Under the pieces are notes generated by a model that saw nothing but the letters and a program-made list of their open reading frames with translations, was not told the DNA's origin and searched no databases. DNA of 64,000 nucleotides, taken from positions 7,180 to 71,179 of the forward strand of contig CAJUQA010000015.1 of the NCBI GenBank assembly GCA_910588375.1, given 5' to 3'. Shown in pieces: positions 53,707-63,716 of the stretch. Origin of the DNA: an uncultured Odoribacter sp. (GTDB taxonomy: Bacteria; Bacteroidota; Bacteroidia; Bacteroidales; Marinifilaceae). Position 1 is the stretch's first letter. Each line of letters starts with the position of its first letter. Made by a program: the position numbers and the translations under genes.

Positions 53707-54651
53707 ATGAAAAAAGACGGTTCTATCCTATATCTTATACTTGTATTCTCCCTCATCAACCTGATAGCCCTATTTTTCTGTTTCCGGCACAACCGGCTAC
53801 ACCATCACCAGGCAACAGCCGGACAGAAAACCACCTCCGTGCCGACACCGGCTGTCACCACCGATGTATACCTTCCCTCCGCCATGACCTTCGCCGGAGA
53901 GACCGTTCCGCTCCATCGCTTAGACGTCCGGGAAGCGCTTCGGAGAGAATTGATTGTCAACACCTACCTCCATTCACACACCATCCAGCTATTAAAAAAT
54001 GCCCCCCGGATGTTCGCCGTCATCGAACCCATTCTGAAAAAAGCGGGAATTCCGGACGACTTTAAATATCTGGCCGTCATAGAAAGCACCCTGAATCCCT
54101 CCGCCGTATCTCCGGCAAAAGCTGTCGGATTATGGCAATTCATGGAAGAAACCGGCAAAGAATACGGACTGGAAATAAACAAAGAAGTCGACGAACGCTA
54201 CCACATCCAGAAATCGACCGAAGCCGCCGCACGCTATCTGCAAAAAGCATATGACCGTTTTGATTCCTGGACCACCAGCGCAGCCTCCTACAACGCAGGC
54301 AAAACCATGTTACTGACCCAGATGGCGATTCAAAAAGAAACCGATTACTACAACCTGCTCCTCGGAGAAGAGACAGAACGCTACATCTTCCGCATCCTGG
54401 CACTGAAACAAATTATGACCCATCCGGAATTATATAATTTCGATATAAAAGTCCCCCATCCCATCGAAAAGACCAAAACCGTAAAAGTCCAGGGACCCGT
54501 GAAAGACTGGGCGGAATTCGCACAGGGACACGGCATCTCCTACAAAACACTTAAACGGTTCAATCCCTGGCTACGCAAAGCCAGTCTTCTGAATCCCAGA
54601 CATAAAACATACGAAATTGCAATCCCCGTTCACCCTGAACACTACAAATAA
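53707..54651 (+). CDS. Membrane-anchored lytic transglycosylase (SLT domain)
   Basis: 314 residues from the ATG at 53707, just before an N-terminal transmembrane helix (ILYLILVFSLINLIALFFCF). The frame is open to 53557, but those residues do not fit the family and lie over the promoter box. SLT/MltD-like domain with catalytic Glu in AVIESTLNPSAVSPAKAVGL, then GLWQFMEETG and SAASYNAG. It ends in a LysM-like segment (about 265-314). It cleaves glycan strands of peptidoglycan in the periplasm. Confidence 0.9.
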   Translation: MKKDGSILYLILVFSLINLIALFFCFRHNRLHHHQATAGQKTTSVPTPAVTTDVYLPSAMTFAGETVPLHRLDVREALRRELIVNTYLHSHTIQLLKNAPRMFAVIEPILKKAGIPDDFKYLAVIESTLNPSAVSPAKAVGLWQFMEETGKEYGLEINKEVDERYHIQKSTEAAARYLQKAYDRFDSWTTSAASYNAGKTMLLTQMAIQKETDYYNLLLGEETERYIFRILALKQIMTHPELYNFDIKVPHPIEKTKTVKVQGPVKDWAEFAQGHGISYKTLKRFNPWLRKASLLNPRHKTYEIAIPVHPEHYK

Positions 54652-54754
54652 ACCGACCCCCATTCTCTGAAATTCCGGATTTTTTTTCTTTTAAAGAAAT
54701 TCGGAACACTTTTTGCTCTTTTTTTCCTACATTTAGAAAGTAAATCTCAGCGTC

Positions 54755-56419
54755 ATGGAACAAGTACAAATCTTTTGTGAAAATACAGGGAAAAACTATC
54801 CCATAGAAATAGGAAAAAACTTACGGGAAGTTAAAAAAATCATCTTTCCTCAAAACCATAACCACATCTTGGGAGCCTTAGTCAACAATGAACTGCAAGA
54901 CCTGCAATACATCGTCATGAACCCCAAACAGGTGAATTTCATTGACGTGAGCAGCCTCGACGGCTACAGCATCTACACCCGTTCGCTGCTATTCATTCTG
55001 TACAAAGCCATCCACCGCCTATTTCAACACCCGCTCCTGACAGCGGAATACCAGATCTCCAACGGCATTTTTTGCCGGCTGGTCAACAAAGACATTCCAT
55101 TGACAACCGAGACCGTTGCAAAAATCCGCACCGCCATGCAGGAACTCATCAGCCAGGACCTTCCCATTATCCGGAAAGACATTCCCACGGCGGAAGCCAT
55201 TTCCCTCTTTCAACAAGCAGGCTTGAAAGACAAGAGAGAATTACTGGAAACCCGGGGACGTCTCTACACTTCCGTATACTATATCGAAGACACACCGGAT
55301 TATTTCTACGGCACCCTGGCTCCCTCCACCGGAAGCCTGAAAACCTTCGGCCTGGAACCCTACAAAGACGGCATGCTATTACGTCTCCCCAACCGTAAAA
55401 AGCCCTCCGAACTGTTACCCCTTATCCCCCAGGACAAACTCTTTCAGGTATTCAACGAATACAAACACTGGGGAAAAATCATGGAAGTCAACGACATCGG
55501 CACTCTCAACAAAATAGTTGACAACAACTATGCCGGCACCCTGATAAAAATCAGCGAAGCCCTCCATGAAAAGAAAATCTCCCTCATTGCCGACGAAATC
55601 AACGCCCAAAAAGAAAAAATAAAAGTAATTCTGATTGCCGGTCCCTCCTCTTCAGGGAAAACCACCTTCGGCAAACGCCTGAGCATACAACTTATGGTCA
55701 ACGGTTTAAAACCCATCAACCTGTCGCTCGACAATTACTTTGTCAACCGGGAAGACACCCCCAAAGACGAAAACGGCGAATACGACTATGAATCCATAGA
55801 CGCATTGGATATTGCCACATTTACCGACAACATGCTCCGTCTCATGAAAGGAGAAGAAGTGGAAATCCCCAAATTCTCATTCGAGACCGGCCAACGCTAT
55901 TACTCCGGGGAAAAACTGAAAATCAACTCCAATAATGTCATTATTGTCGAAGGCATTCACGGCCTGAACCCCCAACTCACAAGCCTGCTGCCCGAAAAAT
56001 GCCTGTTCAAAATATTTGTTTCGGCACTGACCTCCATATCCATCGACAACCACAACATTATCAATCCCGCGGACAACCGTTTGCTCCGACGGATGGTCAG
56101 AGACTACAAATACCGCAACTACTCGGCTCTGGAAACCTTAAAACGTTGGGAAAGCGTGCTGAAAGGAGAAGAAAAACACATTGTCCCGTACCAGGAAGAA
56201 GCGGACGTCATGTTCAATTCCGCCCTGATTTATGAATTAGGGGCACTCAAGCAACAGGCCGAACCCTTACTGAGAGAAGTCATGGGACTATATCCGGAAC
56301 ATTCCAAAGCCCTACGCTTATTGAAATTCCTCTCCTACATCAAAGCGGTACCGACACGCGAAATTCCCAACACCTCCATTCTCAGGGAATTTTTAGGGGG
56401 AAGCAGTTTCAAATATTGA
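54755..56419 (+). CDS. Nucleoside kinase (uridine-kinase-like) with N-terminal TGS/tRNA-synthetase-like region
   Basis: 554 residues. An N-terminal TGS-like domain (about 1-65) and a threonyl-tRNA-synthetase second-additional-domain-like region precede a uridine kinase/phosphoribulokinase domain with P-loop VILIAGPSSSGKTTFGKRL (about 292-310) and NLSLDNYFVNREDTP. It is predicted to phosphorylate a nucleoside, as in pyrimidine salvage. The fusion is common in Bacteroidota and Firmicutes. It stops 4 bp before the end of the convergent TamB gene. Confidence 0.88.
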   Translation: MEQVQIFCENTGKNYPIEIGKNLREVKKIIFPQNHNHILGALVNNELQDLQYIVMNPKQVNFIDVSSLDGYSIYTRSLLFILYKAIHRLFQHPLLTAEYQISNGIFCRLVNKDIPLTTETVAKIRTAMQELISQDLPIIRKDIPTAEAISLFQQAGLKDKRELLETRGRLYTSVYYIEDTPDYFYGTLAPSTGSLKTFGLEPYKDGMLLRLPNRKKPSELLPLIPQDKLFQVFNEYKHWGKIMEVNDIGTLNKIVDNNYAGTLIKISEALHEKKISLIADEINAQKEKIKVILIAGPSSSGKTTFGKRLSIQLMVNGLKPINLSLDNYFVNREDTPKDENGEYDYESIDALDIATFTDNMLRLMKGEEVEIPKFSFETGQRYYSGEKLKINSNNVIIVEGIHGLNPQLTSLLPEKCLFKIFVSALTSISIDNHNIINPADNRLLRRMVRDYKYRNYSALETLKRWESVLKGEEKHIVPYQEEADVMFNSALIYELGALKQQAEPLLREVMGLYPEHSKALRLLKFLSYIKAVPTREIPNTSILREFLGGSSFKY

Positions 56420-56422
56420 ATA

Positions 56423-59400
56423 CTATTTTTTCCGCTTCTTAAACAGACGGAAATACTTTTGAAACAATTCCTTAAAGGTGTCGAAAGTCTCTTGGTAAGA
56501 AACACCTACACCTTGTATTGTTTCACTATTATTCTTATATATAATTTTTTCATCCGTATGGGAATAGGCTTTCAACTTTAACGTGCCCTGTTTATTCAAC
56601 TTCACATCCACGTCAAAATCCCCCGCAATATTGTTATTAGTAGAATTTGAAGTCACATTCTTAGTATTCCCCACATCCATATTCCCGTTGGCAGTCAACG
56701 TCACCCGGTCATTCAGCAACTGTGTGGACAACGCCAGTTCAATCTCATCGGACGTAATATCATCTCCCGGACGATACGAAAAATCAATATCAAAATTATT
56801 GCTGATCTTGGAAAGCCACCGGGACAATTGCCGCGACACCATTTCCGTAGCCGTTGTCACACCCGCCTGATACCCCATATTCCGCTCCTCCACATCCGTC
56901 GCATTCATATAATCCGGCTTGTAAAACTTATTAAGCATCAGCAAAGAAAATATCTGCTTGTTGATTTCATCCTGGCTGGAGAACAGACTCTGGATAAAAC
57001 TCCGGGTCTGACTGTCCAGCGAAGGGAAATTAATATCGAACTTCACCAAAGGATTGGTGATATTGTCACTCAGATTCAGGATACATTCCACCGGCACTTT
57101 CGTGGAGCGGTCCGTCAGTGAATTCGTATTCGCCAACAACTCATTCAAAGAAGTCTTCAAATTATATACCGCATTCAAATCAATGGTAGCATCATACGGC
57201 GAACCGTTCCACTTGATACTTCCCCCCTGGCTCAACTGGAAATTCTTATTAAAGACCCCTCCCAGCGTAAACAAATAATTTCCCCGGGTAATATTATACT
57301 CTCCCAACATATTCATCCCCCCGTCCTGGTCCAGATTGATTTTAATATTTCCGTTCCCTGCCGTCCTCAAGACATCCCCGATAGTCGGGTCAAACACAAT
57401 CTGCACTTTCAACTTGTCATCCAGCTCCAGATTCGCATTCAGCAGCAAACTGCTTTTCTCTGTTTTCACCTTCACGCGGCGGTGCTGAGGCTGATTCCGG
57501 CTAATAAAATGCAAAAAACTGCCATCCTCCTCCGACACCGCAGAAGTCAAAGGCAAAAACAATTCCGAATTACTTTCCGGACGGGCACTCACCGTCACAT
57601 TGGTCAATCCCCCCCGGCTATTGACATTTGTAAAACCGCTGACATAAATCCGGCCATACAACACCTCGCTGTGTTCATAAGTCGTATTCATCAGCAGGAA
57701 ATTCCGGGAAGTAATATTCAAATCATATTTATTATCGGCCAAAGAATAATACCCGGAACACTCCGAGCGGTTCCCCTCGGCATCCGCAATAACAAAATCC
57801 TTCAAATACATCCTGTTGCGCTCAACAAACACACTGTCGGTAACCGTAAATTCAGTATTCAGCTCCCGGCTGTACAAAGCCACCGAATCCAAATAAAGAT
57901 ACCCGGAAAGCTCCGGCCGACCGGAAGTTCCCGTAACATGCACCGCCCCGCTCAACTCTCCGGCACTGTATTTCAAATACTCATTGGCATACCTTCCGAC
58001 ACGTTCCAGCCCAAGCCCCGTCAACTTCACCGTCACATCCACACTATCGGAAACCGGCACATAAAATCCCTCCACATGCAAAGGCACCTCCTCCCGTACC
58101 TTATTCTCCGCCCGGATAACCATCCGGCTACTGTCGGCATCCCAAAACGACATCAACTTCAGCGTCCCCAACGTATCCCCGTTAAATCCCCAATCCTCTA
58201 TCCGTATATCGGAATACAACAATTTATCCTTATAATAATCCTGTACCACCACCTTCCCGTCAATCATCCCGAAAATATCCGTCCGGCTCCCCAACACCAG
58301 CCGGTTGAACTCCGTCAGGTTAAATCGATTCAGACACACGGTCAAGCTGTCCGAAGAATTCTCCGAAATACGGCCGTTGACAGAAAAATACTGCTCTCCT
58401 CCTTTCAAAAGGAAATTTTCCACCACCACCTCCTTCCCCTCAATAGCCATCGACGACGCAGAAACATGCCATATACTATCGGACATCACAACAACGCCGG
58501 GATGTATCTTCACCTCCGCCCGGTAACGGTCGCCCGGCAACGGCACCAACTCGGCATCGGCAGCCAAAGCCCCGCTGTAAGTCTGATTTTGCCAATTCGC
58601 CCACTGGAATCCGGTATGAATCTTATTGTCATTCAAAGAAAACTCATTCCGCATATTATACACCCGGATCCCGCCCATATAACTCGTCTCATCCGCCTTC
58701 CACACCATAGAAAGCTTTTCCCTATCCCCCTTCAACTCAATTTTGGGACTCCTCATACCCCAGGCTCCATAGCACAAACTGTCGGACTCCAGCGATAAAT
58801 AAATTTCATTCCGCACATTGTCATAACCCGAATAAATCCGCGTTCCGTCAGCCACATACACTTCGGGATACAACACCTTCAACACCCGGTTCACATCCTT
58901 CATATCTATCGTATACCGGAAATTGACATTCTTCTCCTTCCGCCTCTTATACTCCCTCATCGTCTTGGAAGTATAAGCCGGCAAATAAGACTTCAACAAC
59001 TTCCGGGTAAAATCCAAAGGACGCACATCCGTATAACGCCCCTTTATCTTCAAATCGATGACATCGGACAACAAACTGGTCGTATAATAATCCGACACCG
59101 CCATATTTTCCAGACTGATGCGCGGTATGAAAAAACTATCTGCCGGAGTAGAATAGGACAAATCAAAAATATTCACATGGGCAAAACTCTCCTCCTCCGT
59201 TTTACAACCATACACCACATCAAAAGAAGCCTTTACATTTTCATCCTGCCCCGTTGCCGACCAACCGAACCGATTCAGATTCTCCACAGAAAAATGTCCC
59301 TTGGAACTTAAAAAAGTAACACTGTCGCTGACATCGCAATTCATCACGACTCCCGCATCCACACCTTCATTCCGGACTGACGAAATCAGATTCATACGGT

Positions 59401-60832
59401 CATTCTCGTATGTCAAAAACACATCGACATCCTGAAGACTTCCCGCATTCACTTTCAAATGATGAATTTGAGCCTTCGCATTCATACTCACGCCGGCCGA
59501 ATCCAACTGTCCGCCATAACTGCCGGACATATTTCCCCAACCGAGCACCCCTCCGCCGACATGCGCCAACCGACCGAAATTCACGGCATAGAAATTAAAA
59601 TCACCCGCCAGCCTTGTACAATCACCGTCTTGCGTCCCCGTACAAGGCGAATAATTCAATTGCACATTCCCCCGCAGCCCCGGAGTAACGCTTTTCACCT
59701 TCAAAATAAAATCCTCCACCGTCCCCCGGAACTTCCCTTCCACATCAAAATGCCGGAAATGATGCAAAGGTGCCGGCACCGGAATCGCATAACCCAGCCA
59801 AGGCAGGTAAATAGTTTCCAAATCCTCGGGATTCAGATGCGTATCCTCAAAATCAATCTCAAACACTGTTTTCCAGAAATTCGGAAGCCCGAAAGATTTG
59901 AAATTTCCCCGCAACACACTACTCTCCCCGAACTCCAAAACCAAATTACGTCCTTCCAACTGATGGACCGTATTGGTCACCACTCCCGTACAACGCACCG
60001 TATTCTCAATTCCCCGAAGCCTCTGATTAAAATAAGCCAAATCCACGAAACTGACAGAAGAAGCACCCAATTCATAATACTGCTGCATACGCCGCGTAAA
60101 ATTCCGCCAGTCCCGCCGGCCGGGCACCCAACGGTAAGCCAAACGATTCAATACAAGACGGCTCCTGTCCGTAATAATCTCACCTTCGCCAACCAACAAC
60201 GTGGAATCCGACGCCTCGACCGTCCCATTCAACTCCTTCAGCACAAAACCCGACTTCTCCGTCAATGACAAACCGGTTACCCTTGCCTTGAACTTATCGG
60301 AAAAATCCAAATCCGTAATATCCGCATTCACTCCGCGACACTCCACATCTGTCCAGTTAATCCCATACTCCAAAGGCTCATACGCCTGTTCCTTATAAAC
60401 AAAACGCGAATCCCGGATCCTGATCCGCTTTAACCCGACAGCCCAACGGAGCGATTGCTTTTCCTTCTCTACATCGGCACTTTCCCCTTTCTGCAACGCG
60501 TCCAGAAATACATCCAGATTCATTACGGACTCCTCCTCCCCCCTGACAATCCACAAATTAAAATAAGCCCCCTCCAACGTCACATCCTGCACCGTAAAAC
60601 TCCGTGAAGCCAATCGGAAAGAATCGATTTCCACCTTCAGGTTCTTACAATACAGCAACGTGTCATTCCGGTAATCTTTCAACAGCATATCATTCAACAC
60701 CAACGACTTCATCGGCCTGAAATCCACCCCTCCGATCTGAATCTTTGCCCCCGTGACACGCTCAATCCGTCTGGTAAAATAATCCACCAGAAGCGTCTGT
60801 ACCGCAGAGGTATGTATCAAAGCATACATCAC
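56423..60832 (-). CDS. TamB/AsmA-like translocation and assembly protein
   Basis: 1469 residues from the GTG at 60832 (ATG at 60829). The C-terminal ~400 residues form a TamB (DUF490)-type beta domain (LGEYNITRGNYLFTLGG-type motif). The long middle consists of beta repeats typical of bridge-like lipid-transport proteins. These proteins span the periplasm and are linked to outer-membrane assembly or phospholipid transport. The N-terminal membrane anchor is missing from this start: 20 further in-frame codons (to 60892) encode KKYFRILSFAVAGISGLLIV, with ATA at the expected start. A promoter at 60917-60924 leaves room for that start. Confidence 0.85.
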   Translation of the reverse strand: MMYALIHTSAVQTLLVDYFTRRIERVTGAKIQIGGVDFRPMKSLVLNDMLLKDYRNDTLLYCKNLKVEIDSFRLASRSFTVQDVTLEGAYFNLWIVRGEEESVMNLDVFLDALQKGESADVEKEKQSLRWAVGLKRIRIRDSRFVYKEQAYEPLEYGINWTDVECRGVNADITDLDFSDKFKARVTGLSLTEKSGFVLKELNGTVEASDSTLLVGEGEIITDRSRLVLNRLAYRWVPGRRDWRNFTRRMQQYYELGASSVSFVDLAYFNQRLRGIENTVRCTGVVTNTVHQLEGRNLVLEFGESSVLRGNFKSFGLPNFWKTVFEIDFEDTHLNPEDLETIYLPWLGYAIPVPAPLHHFRHFDVEGKFRGTVEDFILKVKSVTPGLRGNVQLNYSPCTGTQDGDCTRLAGDFNFYAVNFGRLAHVGGGVLGWGNMSGSYGGQLDSAGVSMNAKAQIHHLKVNAGSLQDVDVFLTYENDRMNLISSVRNEGVDAGVVMNCDVSDSVTFLSSKGHFSVENLNRFGWSATGQDENVKASFDVVYGCKTEEESFAHVNIFDLSYSTPADSFFIPRISLENMAVSDYYTTSLLSDVIDLKIKGRYTDVRPLDFTRKLLKSYLPAYTSKTMREYKRRKEKNVNFRYTIDMKDVNRVLKVLYPEVYVADGTRIYSGYDNVRNEIYLSLESDSLCYGAWGMRSPKIELKGDREKLSMVWKADETSYMGGIRVYNMRNEFSLNDNKIHTGFQWANWQNQTYSGALAADAELVPLPGDRYRAEVKIHPGVVVMSDSIWHVSASSMAIEGKEVVVENFLLKGGEQYFSVNGRISENSSDSLTVCLNRFNLTEFNRLVLGSRTDIFGMIDGKVVVQDYYKDKLLYSDIRIEDWGFNGDTLGTLKLMSFWDADSSRMVIRAENKVREEVPLHVEGFYVPVSDSVDVTVKLTGLGLERVGRYANEYLKYSAGELSGAVHVTGTSGRPELSGYLYLDSVALYSRELNTEFTVTDSVFVERNRMYLKDFVIADAEGNRSECSGYYSLADNKYDLNITSRNFLLMNTTYEHSEVLYGRIYVSGFTNVNSRGGLTNVTVSARPESNSELFLPLTSAVSEEDGSFLHFISRNQPQHRRVKVKTEKSSLLLNANLELDDKLKVQIVFDPTIGDVLRTAGNGNIKINLDQDGGMNMLGEYNITRGNYLFTLGGVFNKNFQLSQGGSIKWNGSPYDATIDLNAVYNLKTSLNELLANTNSLTDRSTKVPVECILNLSDNITNPLVKFDINFPSLDSQTRSFIQSLFSSQDEINKQIFSLLMLNKFYKPDYMNATDVEERNMGYQAGVTTATEMVSRQLSRWLSKISNNFDIDFSYRPGDDITSDEIELALSTQLLNDRVTLTANGNMDVGNTKNVTSNSTNNNIAGDFDVDVKLNKQGTLKLKAYSHTDEKIIYKNNSETIQGVGVSYQETFDTFKELFQKYFRLFKKRKK

Positions 60833-60916
60833 AATGAGTAACCCCGATATTCCCGCGACAGCAAAAGATAATATCCGAAAATACTTTTTTATACCCGCAC
60901 TATTTTAGTTTGCTCA

Positions 60917-60924
60917 CAAAAATA
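60917..60924 (-). promoter_or_regulatory. -7 box for the TamB-like gene
   Basis: Minus-strand TATTTTTG. Transcription would begin near 60910, only about 18 nt before the in-frame ATA at 60892 and about 78 nt before the GTG at 60832, which favours translation from upstream of the GTG. Confidence 0.5.
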
Positions 60925-61025
60925 TTAATATTGCACAATATTTGAAAGAGATTGACAATGAAAGATAAACGTTCGAAACGTTATTCCGGACTTTTAACTT
61001 TCATTCATATTCAAAACCATCCATC

Positions 61026-62045
61026 ATGACTGTAATACTCGGGATAGAATCCTCCTGCGATGACACTTCGGCAGCCATCCTCAAAGACGGCATCGTATTG
61101 AGCAACATCATTGCCAGCCAGAAAGTCCACGAAGCTTATGGCGGTGTCGTTCCCGAACTGGCCTCCCGGGCCCATCAGCAAAACATCATACCGGTAGTCG
61201 ACCAGGCATTGAAAAAAGCGGGCATTTCCATGGAAGAAATCAACGCCATCGCCTTCACCCGCGGACCCGGTCTGTTAGGTTCCCTGCTGGTAGGCACCTC
61301 TTTTGCCAAAGGATTTGCCATTGCCCGCAACCTCCCGATGATTGAAGTCAATCACCTGCAGGCCCATATCCTGGCCAACTTCATCAAAGAGCCCGGAGTG
61401 GAAAGCCGGCATCCCTCCTTCCCGTTTCTCACGTTGCTTGTATCAGGCGGTAATTCGCAACTTATCGTTGTTCATGATTATCTGAAAATGGAAATGATCG
61501 GACAAACCATCGACGACGCAGCAGGCGAAGCCTTTGACAAATGCGCCAAAGTCATGGGATTAGGATACCCCGGAGGACCCGTTATCGACAAGCTGGCCCG
61601 GGAAGGGAACCCGGAACGCTTCACATTCAACAAACCCCAGATTCCGGGACTGGATTACAGCTTCAGCGGACTGAAAACCTCCTTTCTCTACTTTATCCGC
61701 GACGAAATCAAAAAAAATCCGGATTTCATCCGCGACAACCTCAACGACCTGTGCGCCTCCCTGCAAAAAACAATTGTCGACATTCTGCTCTCCAAACTTA
61801 AAAAAGCGGCCAAACAAACCGGCATCAAACAAATCGCCATCGGAGGAGGCGTCTCCGCAAACTCCGGACTGCAAAATGCCGTACATACCGAAGCAGCCAA
61901 ATCCGGCTGGGAAGTATTTATCCCCCGTTTAGGCTTTTCACTGGACAACGCCGGCATGGTGGCCGTAACCGGCTACTACAAATTCCTGGCAGGCCAATTC
62001 ATCCGCCTCGATGCCGTTCCGTTCGCCCGGACAACACTGGACTAA
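61026..62045 (+). CDS. tsaD: tRNA N6-adenosine threonylcarbamoyltransferase TsaD
   Basis: 339 residues. ASKHA ATPase fold: ILGIESSCDDTSAAIL at the start, metal motif HQQN and VNHLQAHIL (His residues about 111-120), VSGGNSQL, and GGGVSANSGL. It transfers the threonylcarbamoyl group to A37 of ANN-decoding tRNAs. It is divergent from tamB and followed 13 bp later by the dehydrogenase gene. Confidence 0.97.
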   Translation: MTVILGIESSCDDTSAAILKDGIVLSNIIASQKVHEAYGGVVPELASRAHQQNIIPVVDQALKKAGISMEEINAIAFTRGPGLLGSLLVGTSFAKGFAIARNLPMIEVNHLQAHILANFIKEPGVESRHPSFPFLTLLVSGGNSQLIVVHDYLKMEMIGQTIDDAAGEAFDKCAKVMGLGYPGGPVIDKLAREGNPERFTFNKPQIPGLDYSFSGLKTSFLYFIRDEIKKNPDFIRDNLNDLCASLQKTIVDILLSKLKKAAKQTGIKQIAIGGGVSANSGLQNAVHTEAAKSGWEVFIPRLGFSLDNAGMVAVTGYYKFLAGQFIRLDAVPFARTTLD

Positions 62046-62058
62046 AAAACATTGCATC

Positions 62059-62988
62059 ATGAAAATACTGGTAACCTACAATCTTCCCCGCGAAGCATTC
62101 GCCCAATTGCCTGCCGACTGGGAAATCACCTTCCCGCAGGGAGAAAAATTCACCAAAGAAGAAATCATCCGACTGCTTCCGGCCTACGACATCCTGCTGT
62201 CCATATTCAGCCGCCCCATCGACAGGGAAATGATTGACGCCGGCAAGAAATTGCAATTAATCAGCAACTTCGGTGTAGGATACAACAACATCGACATACG
62301 CTATGCCCGGGAAAAAGGAATAACCGTATGCAACACCCCCCAATCCGTATGCAACCCGACGGCGGAACTGTGTCTGGCACTCATCCTGGGTGCCGCCCGG
62401 AGAATTGCAGAACTCGACCGCCGCATCCGGCAAGAAAAAGAAAGCCTCTGGGGTGTCATGAAAAACTTAGGCACCGGTCTCGAAGGAAAAACACTCGGCA
62501 TCATCGGCATGGGACGCATCGGCCAAAACGTTGCCCGCAAAGCTGCCGCATTCGGTATGAAAATCATATATTACAATCGCCGCACCGACGTTCCCGGCTA
62601 CGAACGCACAGACCTGACCACTTTGCTGAAAGAATCCGACTTTGTCTCTTTACACACGCCGCTGAACGAAGACTCCAATCATCTGATAGGGAAAAAAGAA
62701 CTGGAACTGCTGAAACCCTCCGCCTTCCTCATCAACACGGCCCGGGGCGCAGTCATTGACGAAAAAGCTTTAGCCGAATGCTTGGAAAACCGACGAATCA
62801 GAGGCGCCGCACTGGATGTTTTTGAACAGGAACCCCACATCACGGAAAAACTGTATCATCTAGACAATGTCATCCTACTGCCCCACGTCGGAACCGCCAC
62901 CATCGACGGACGCATTGCCACGGCGGAAGAAGCCTTGCAAAACATCCGGAACTTCCTGGAAGGCCGTCCGACCAACGTAGTAAACTGA
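62059..62988 (+). CDS. D-isomer-specific 2-hydroxyacid dehydrogenase (glycerate dehydrogenase/hydroxypyruvate reductase-like)
   Basis: 309 residues from the ATG at 62059 (MKILVTYNLPREAF); the open frame upstream overlaps tsaD and is not used. NAD(P)-binding GMGRIGQNVARKA (about 146-158). Catalytic Arg in NTARGAVIDE, Glu in DVFEQEP and His in LLPHVGTAT. It reduces a 2-oxoacid such as hydroxypyruvate or glyoxylate; the substrate is uncertain. Likely cotranscribed with tsaD. Confidence 0.9.
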   Translation: MKILVTYNLPREAFAQLPADWEITFPQGEKFTKEEIIRLLPAYDILLSIFSRPIDREMIDAGKKLQLISNFGVGYNNIDIRYAREKGITVCNTPQSVCNPTAELCLALILGAARRIAELDRRIRQEKESLWGVMKNLGTGLEGKTLGIIGMGRIGQNVARKAAAFGMKIIYYNRRTDVPGYERTDLTTLLKESDFVSLHTPLNEDSNHLIGKKELELLKPSAFLINTARGAVIDEKALAECLENRRIRGAALDVFEQEPHITEKLYHLDNVILLPHVGTATIDGRIATAEEALQNIRNFLEGRPTNVVN

Positions 62989-63027
62989 TAGAGGAACAAG
63001 AAATGTATAATTTTTTATCCGATTTTT

Positions 63028-63057
63028 TTTGAATATGATTTATAAGCCCTATATTTG
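63028..63057 (+). promoter_or_regulatory. Promoter of the tRNA-Tyr/tRNA-Gly unit
   Basis: TTTG (63028-63031), 18-nt spacer, TATATTTG (63050-63057), 36 nt before tRNA-Tyr. Confidence 0.75.
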
Positions 63058-63092
63058 TACCCGCTAAAAGCAAATGTTCTTTAGATAATACC

Positions 63093-63175
63093 GGGGAGAT
63101 ACCAAAGCGGCCAACTGGGGCAGACTGTAACTCTGCTGACTTATGTCTTCGTAGGTTCGAATCCTGCTCTCCCCA
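63093..63175 (+). tRNA. tRNA-Tyr (anticodon GTA)
   Basis: 83 nt. Acceptor arm GGGGAGA/TCTCCCC, anticodon stem GCAGA/TCTGC with loop CTGTAAC (anticodon GTA at 63127-63129), long variable arm as expected for a type II tRNA, T-loop GGTTCGAATCC. CCA is not encoded. Confidence 0.97.
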
Positions 63176-63185
63176 CCCAACTAAT

Positions 63186-63258
63186 GCGGAAATAGCTCAG
63201 TCGATAGAGCACTAGCCTTCCAAGCTGGGGGTCGCGGGTTTGAGTCCCGTTTTCCGCT
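63186..63258 (+). tRNA. tRNA-Gly (anticodon TCC)
   Basis: 73 nt. Acceptor GCGGAAA/TTTCCGC, anticodon loop CTTCCAA (TCC at 63219-63221), T-arm CGGGTTTGAGTCCCG. CCA is not encoded. It lies 10 bp after tRNA-Tyr, in the same transcript. Confidence 0.97.
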
Positions 63259-63268
63259 CTCTGAATGA

Positions 63269-63296
63269 GGCAGTTACGAAAGTGACTGCCTTTTTT
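63269..63296 (+). terminator. Terminator of the tRNA unit
   Basis: GGCAGTTAC (63269-63277), loop GAAA, GTGACTGCC (63282-63290), with one wobble-type position, then TTTTTT. Confidence 0.92.
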
Positions 63297-63338
63297 AATA
63301 TCTACTATTTCCCAATAAACACCTGAATATCAATAAAT

Positions 63339-63701
63339 TTGCATTACACCCCTGCTTCACTCAAGATATATTACCATGTGTCATGTAAGGCAAAAAAGGG
63401 CATAAATGGGGGTATTTTAGGTATCACTACAGGTGTAACTAACTTAACAAAATCTACTTACACCGTGTGTGGCAACAACCAGTGTTTCGGCTTCCGTATC
63501 CCAAAATGCCAGAAGCCGATATTGAATGCCTTCGTAAAGCGTGCTATGAATCGACACACCCATACAGATAATAATGCCTATTATTTGGCAATTTCGATAG
63601 GAAAAACTCTATCCTTCGTCGAAGTTTATATAAACTTTGACGAAATTTGTACAAACTCTGACGAAGTTTATATAAATTTCGTCAGAGTTTTGAGTTTTTA
63701 A
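63339..63701 (+). CDS. Doubtful 120-residue ORF
   Basis: Open frame with no recognised domain, Cys/Asn/Thr-rich, ending in a 7-residue periodic tail (EVYINFD, EICTNSD, EVYINFV) made by the 21-bp DNA repeat at 63621-63683. There is no clear promoter after the tRNA terminator. It may be a gene remnant or non-coding DNA. Confidence 0.25.
   Translation: MHYTPASLKIYYHVSCKAKKGINGGILGITTGVTNLTKSTYTVCGNNQCFGFRIPKCQKPILNAFVKRAMNRHTHTDNNAYYLAISIGKTLSFVEVYINFDEICTNSDEVYINFVRVLSF
63615..63687. repeat. Three 21-bp tandem units, each near-palindromic
   Basis: Units begin at 63621, 63642 and 63663 (GAAGTTTATATAAACTTTGAC and two variants). The array also forms two palindromes, 63615-63644 and 63656-63687 (CTCTGACGAAGTTTATAT...CGTCAGAG). 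It is both a minisatellite and a strong hairpin. Confidence 0.75.
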
Positions 63702-63716
63702 GGCCGGTTTTATAAA

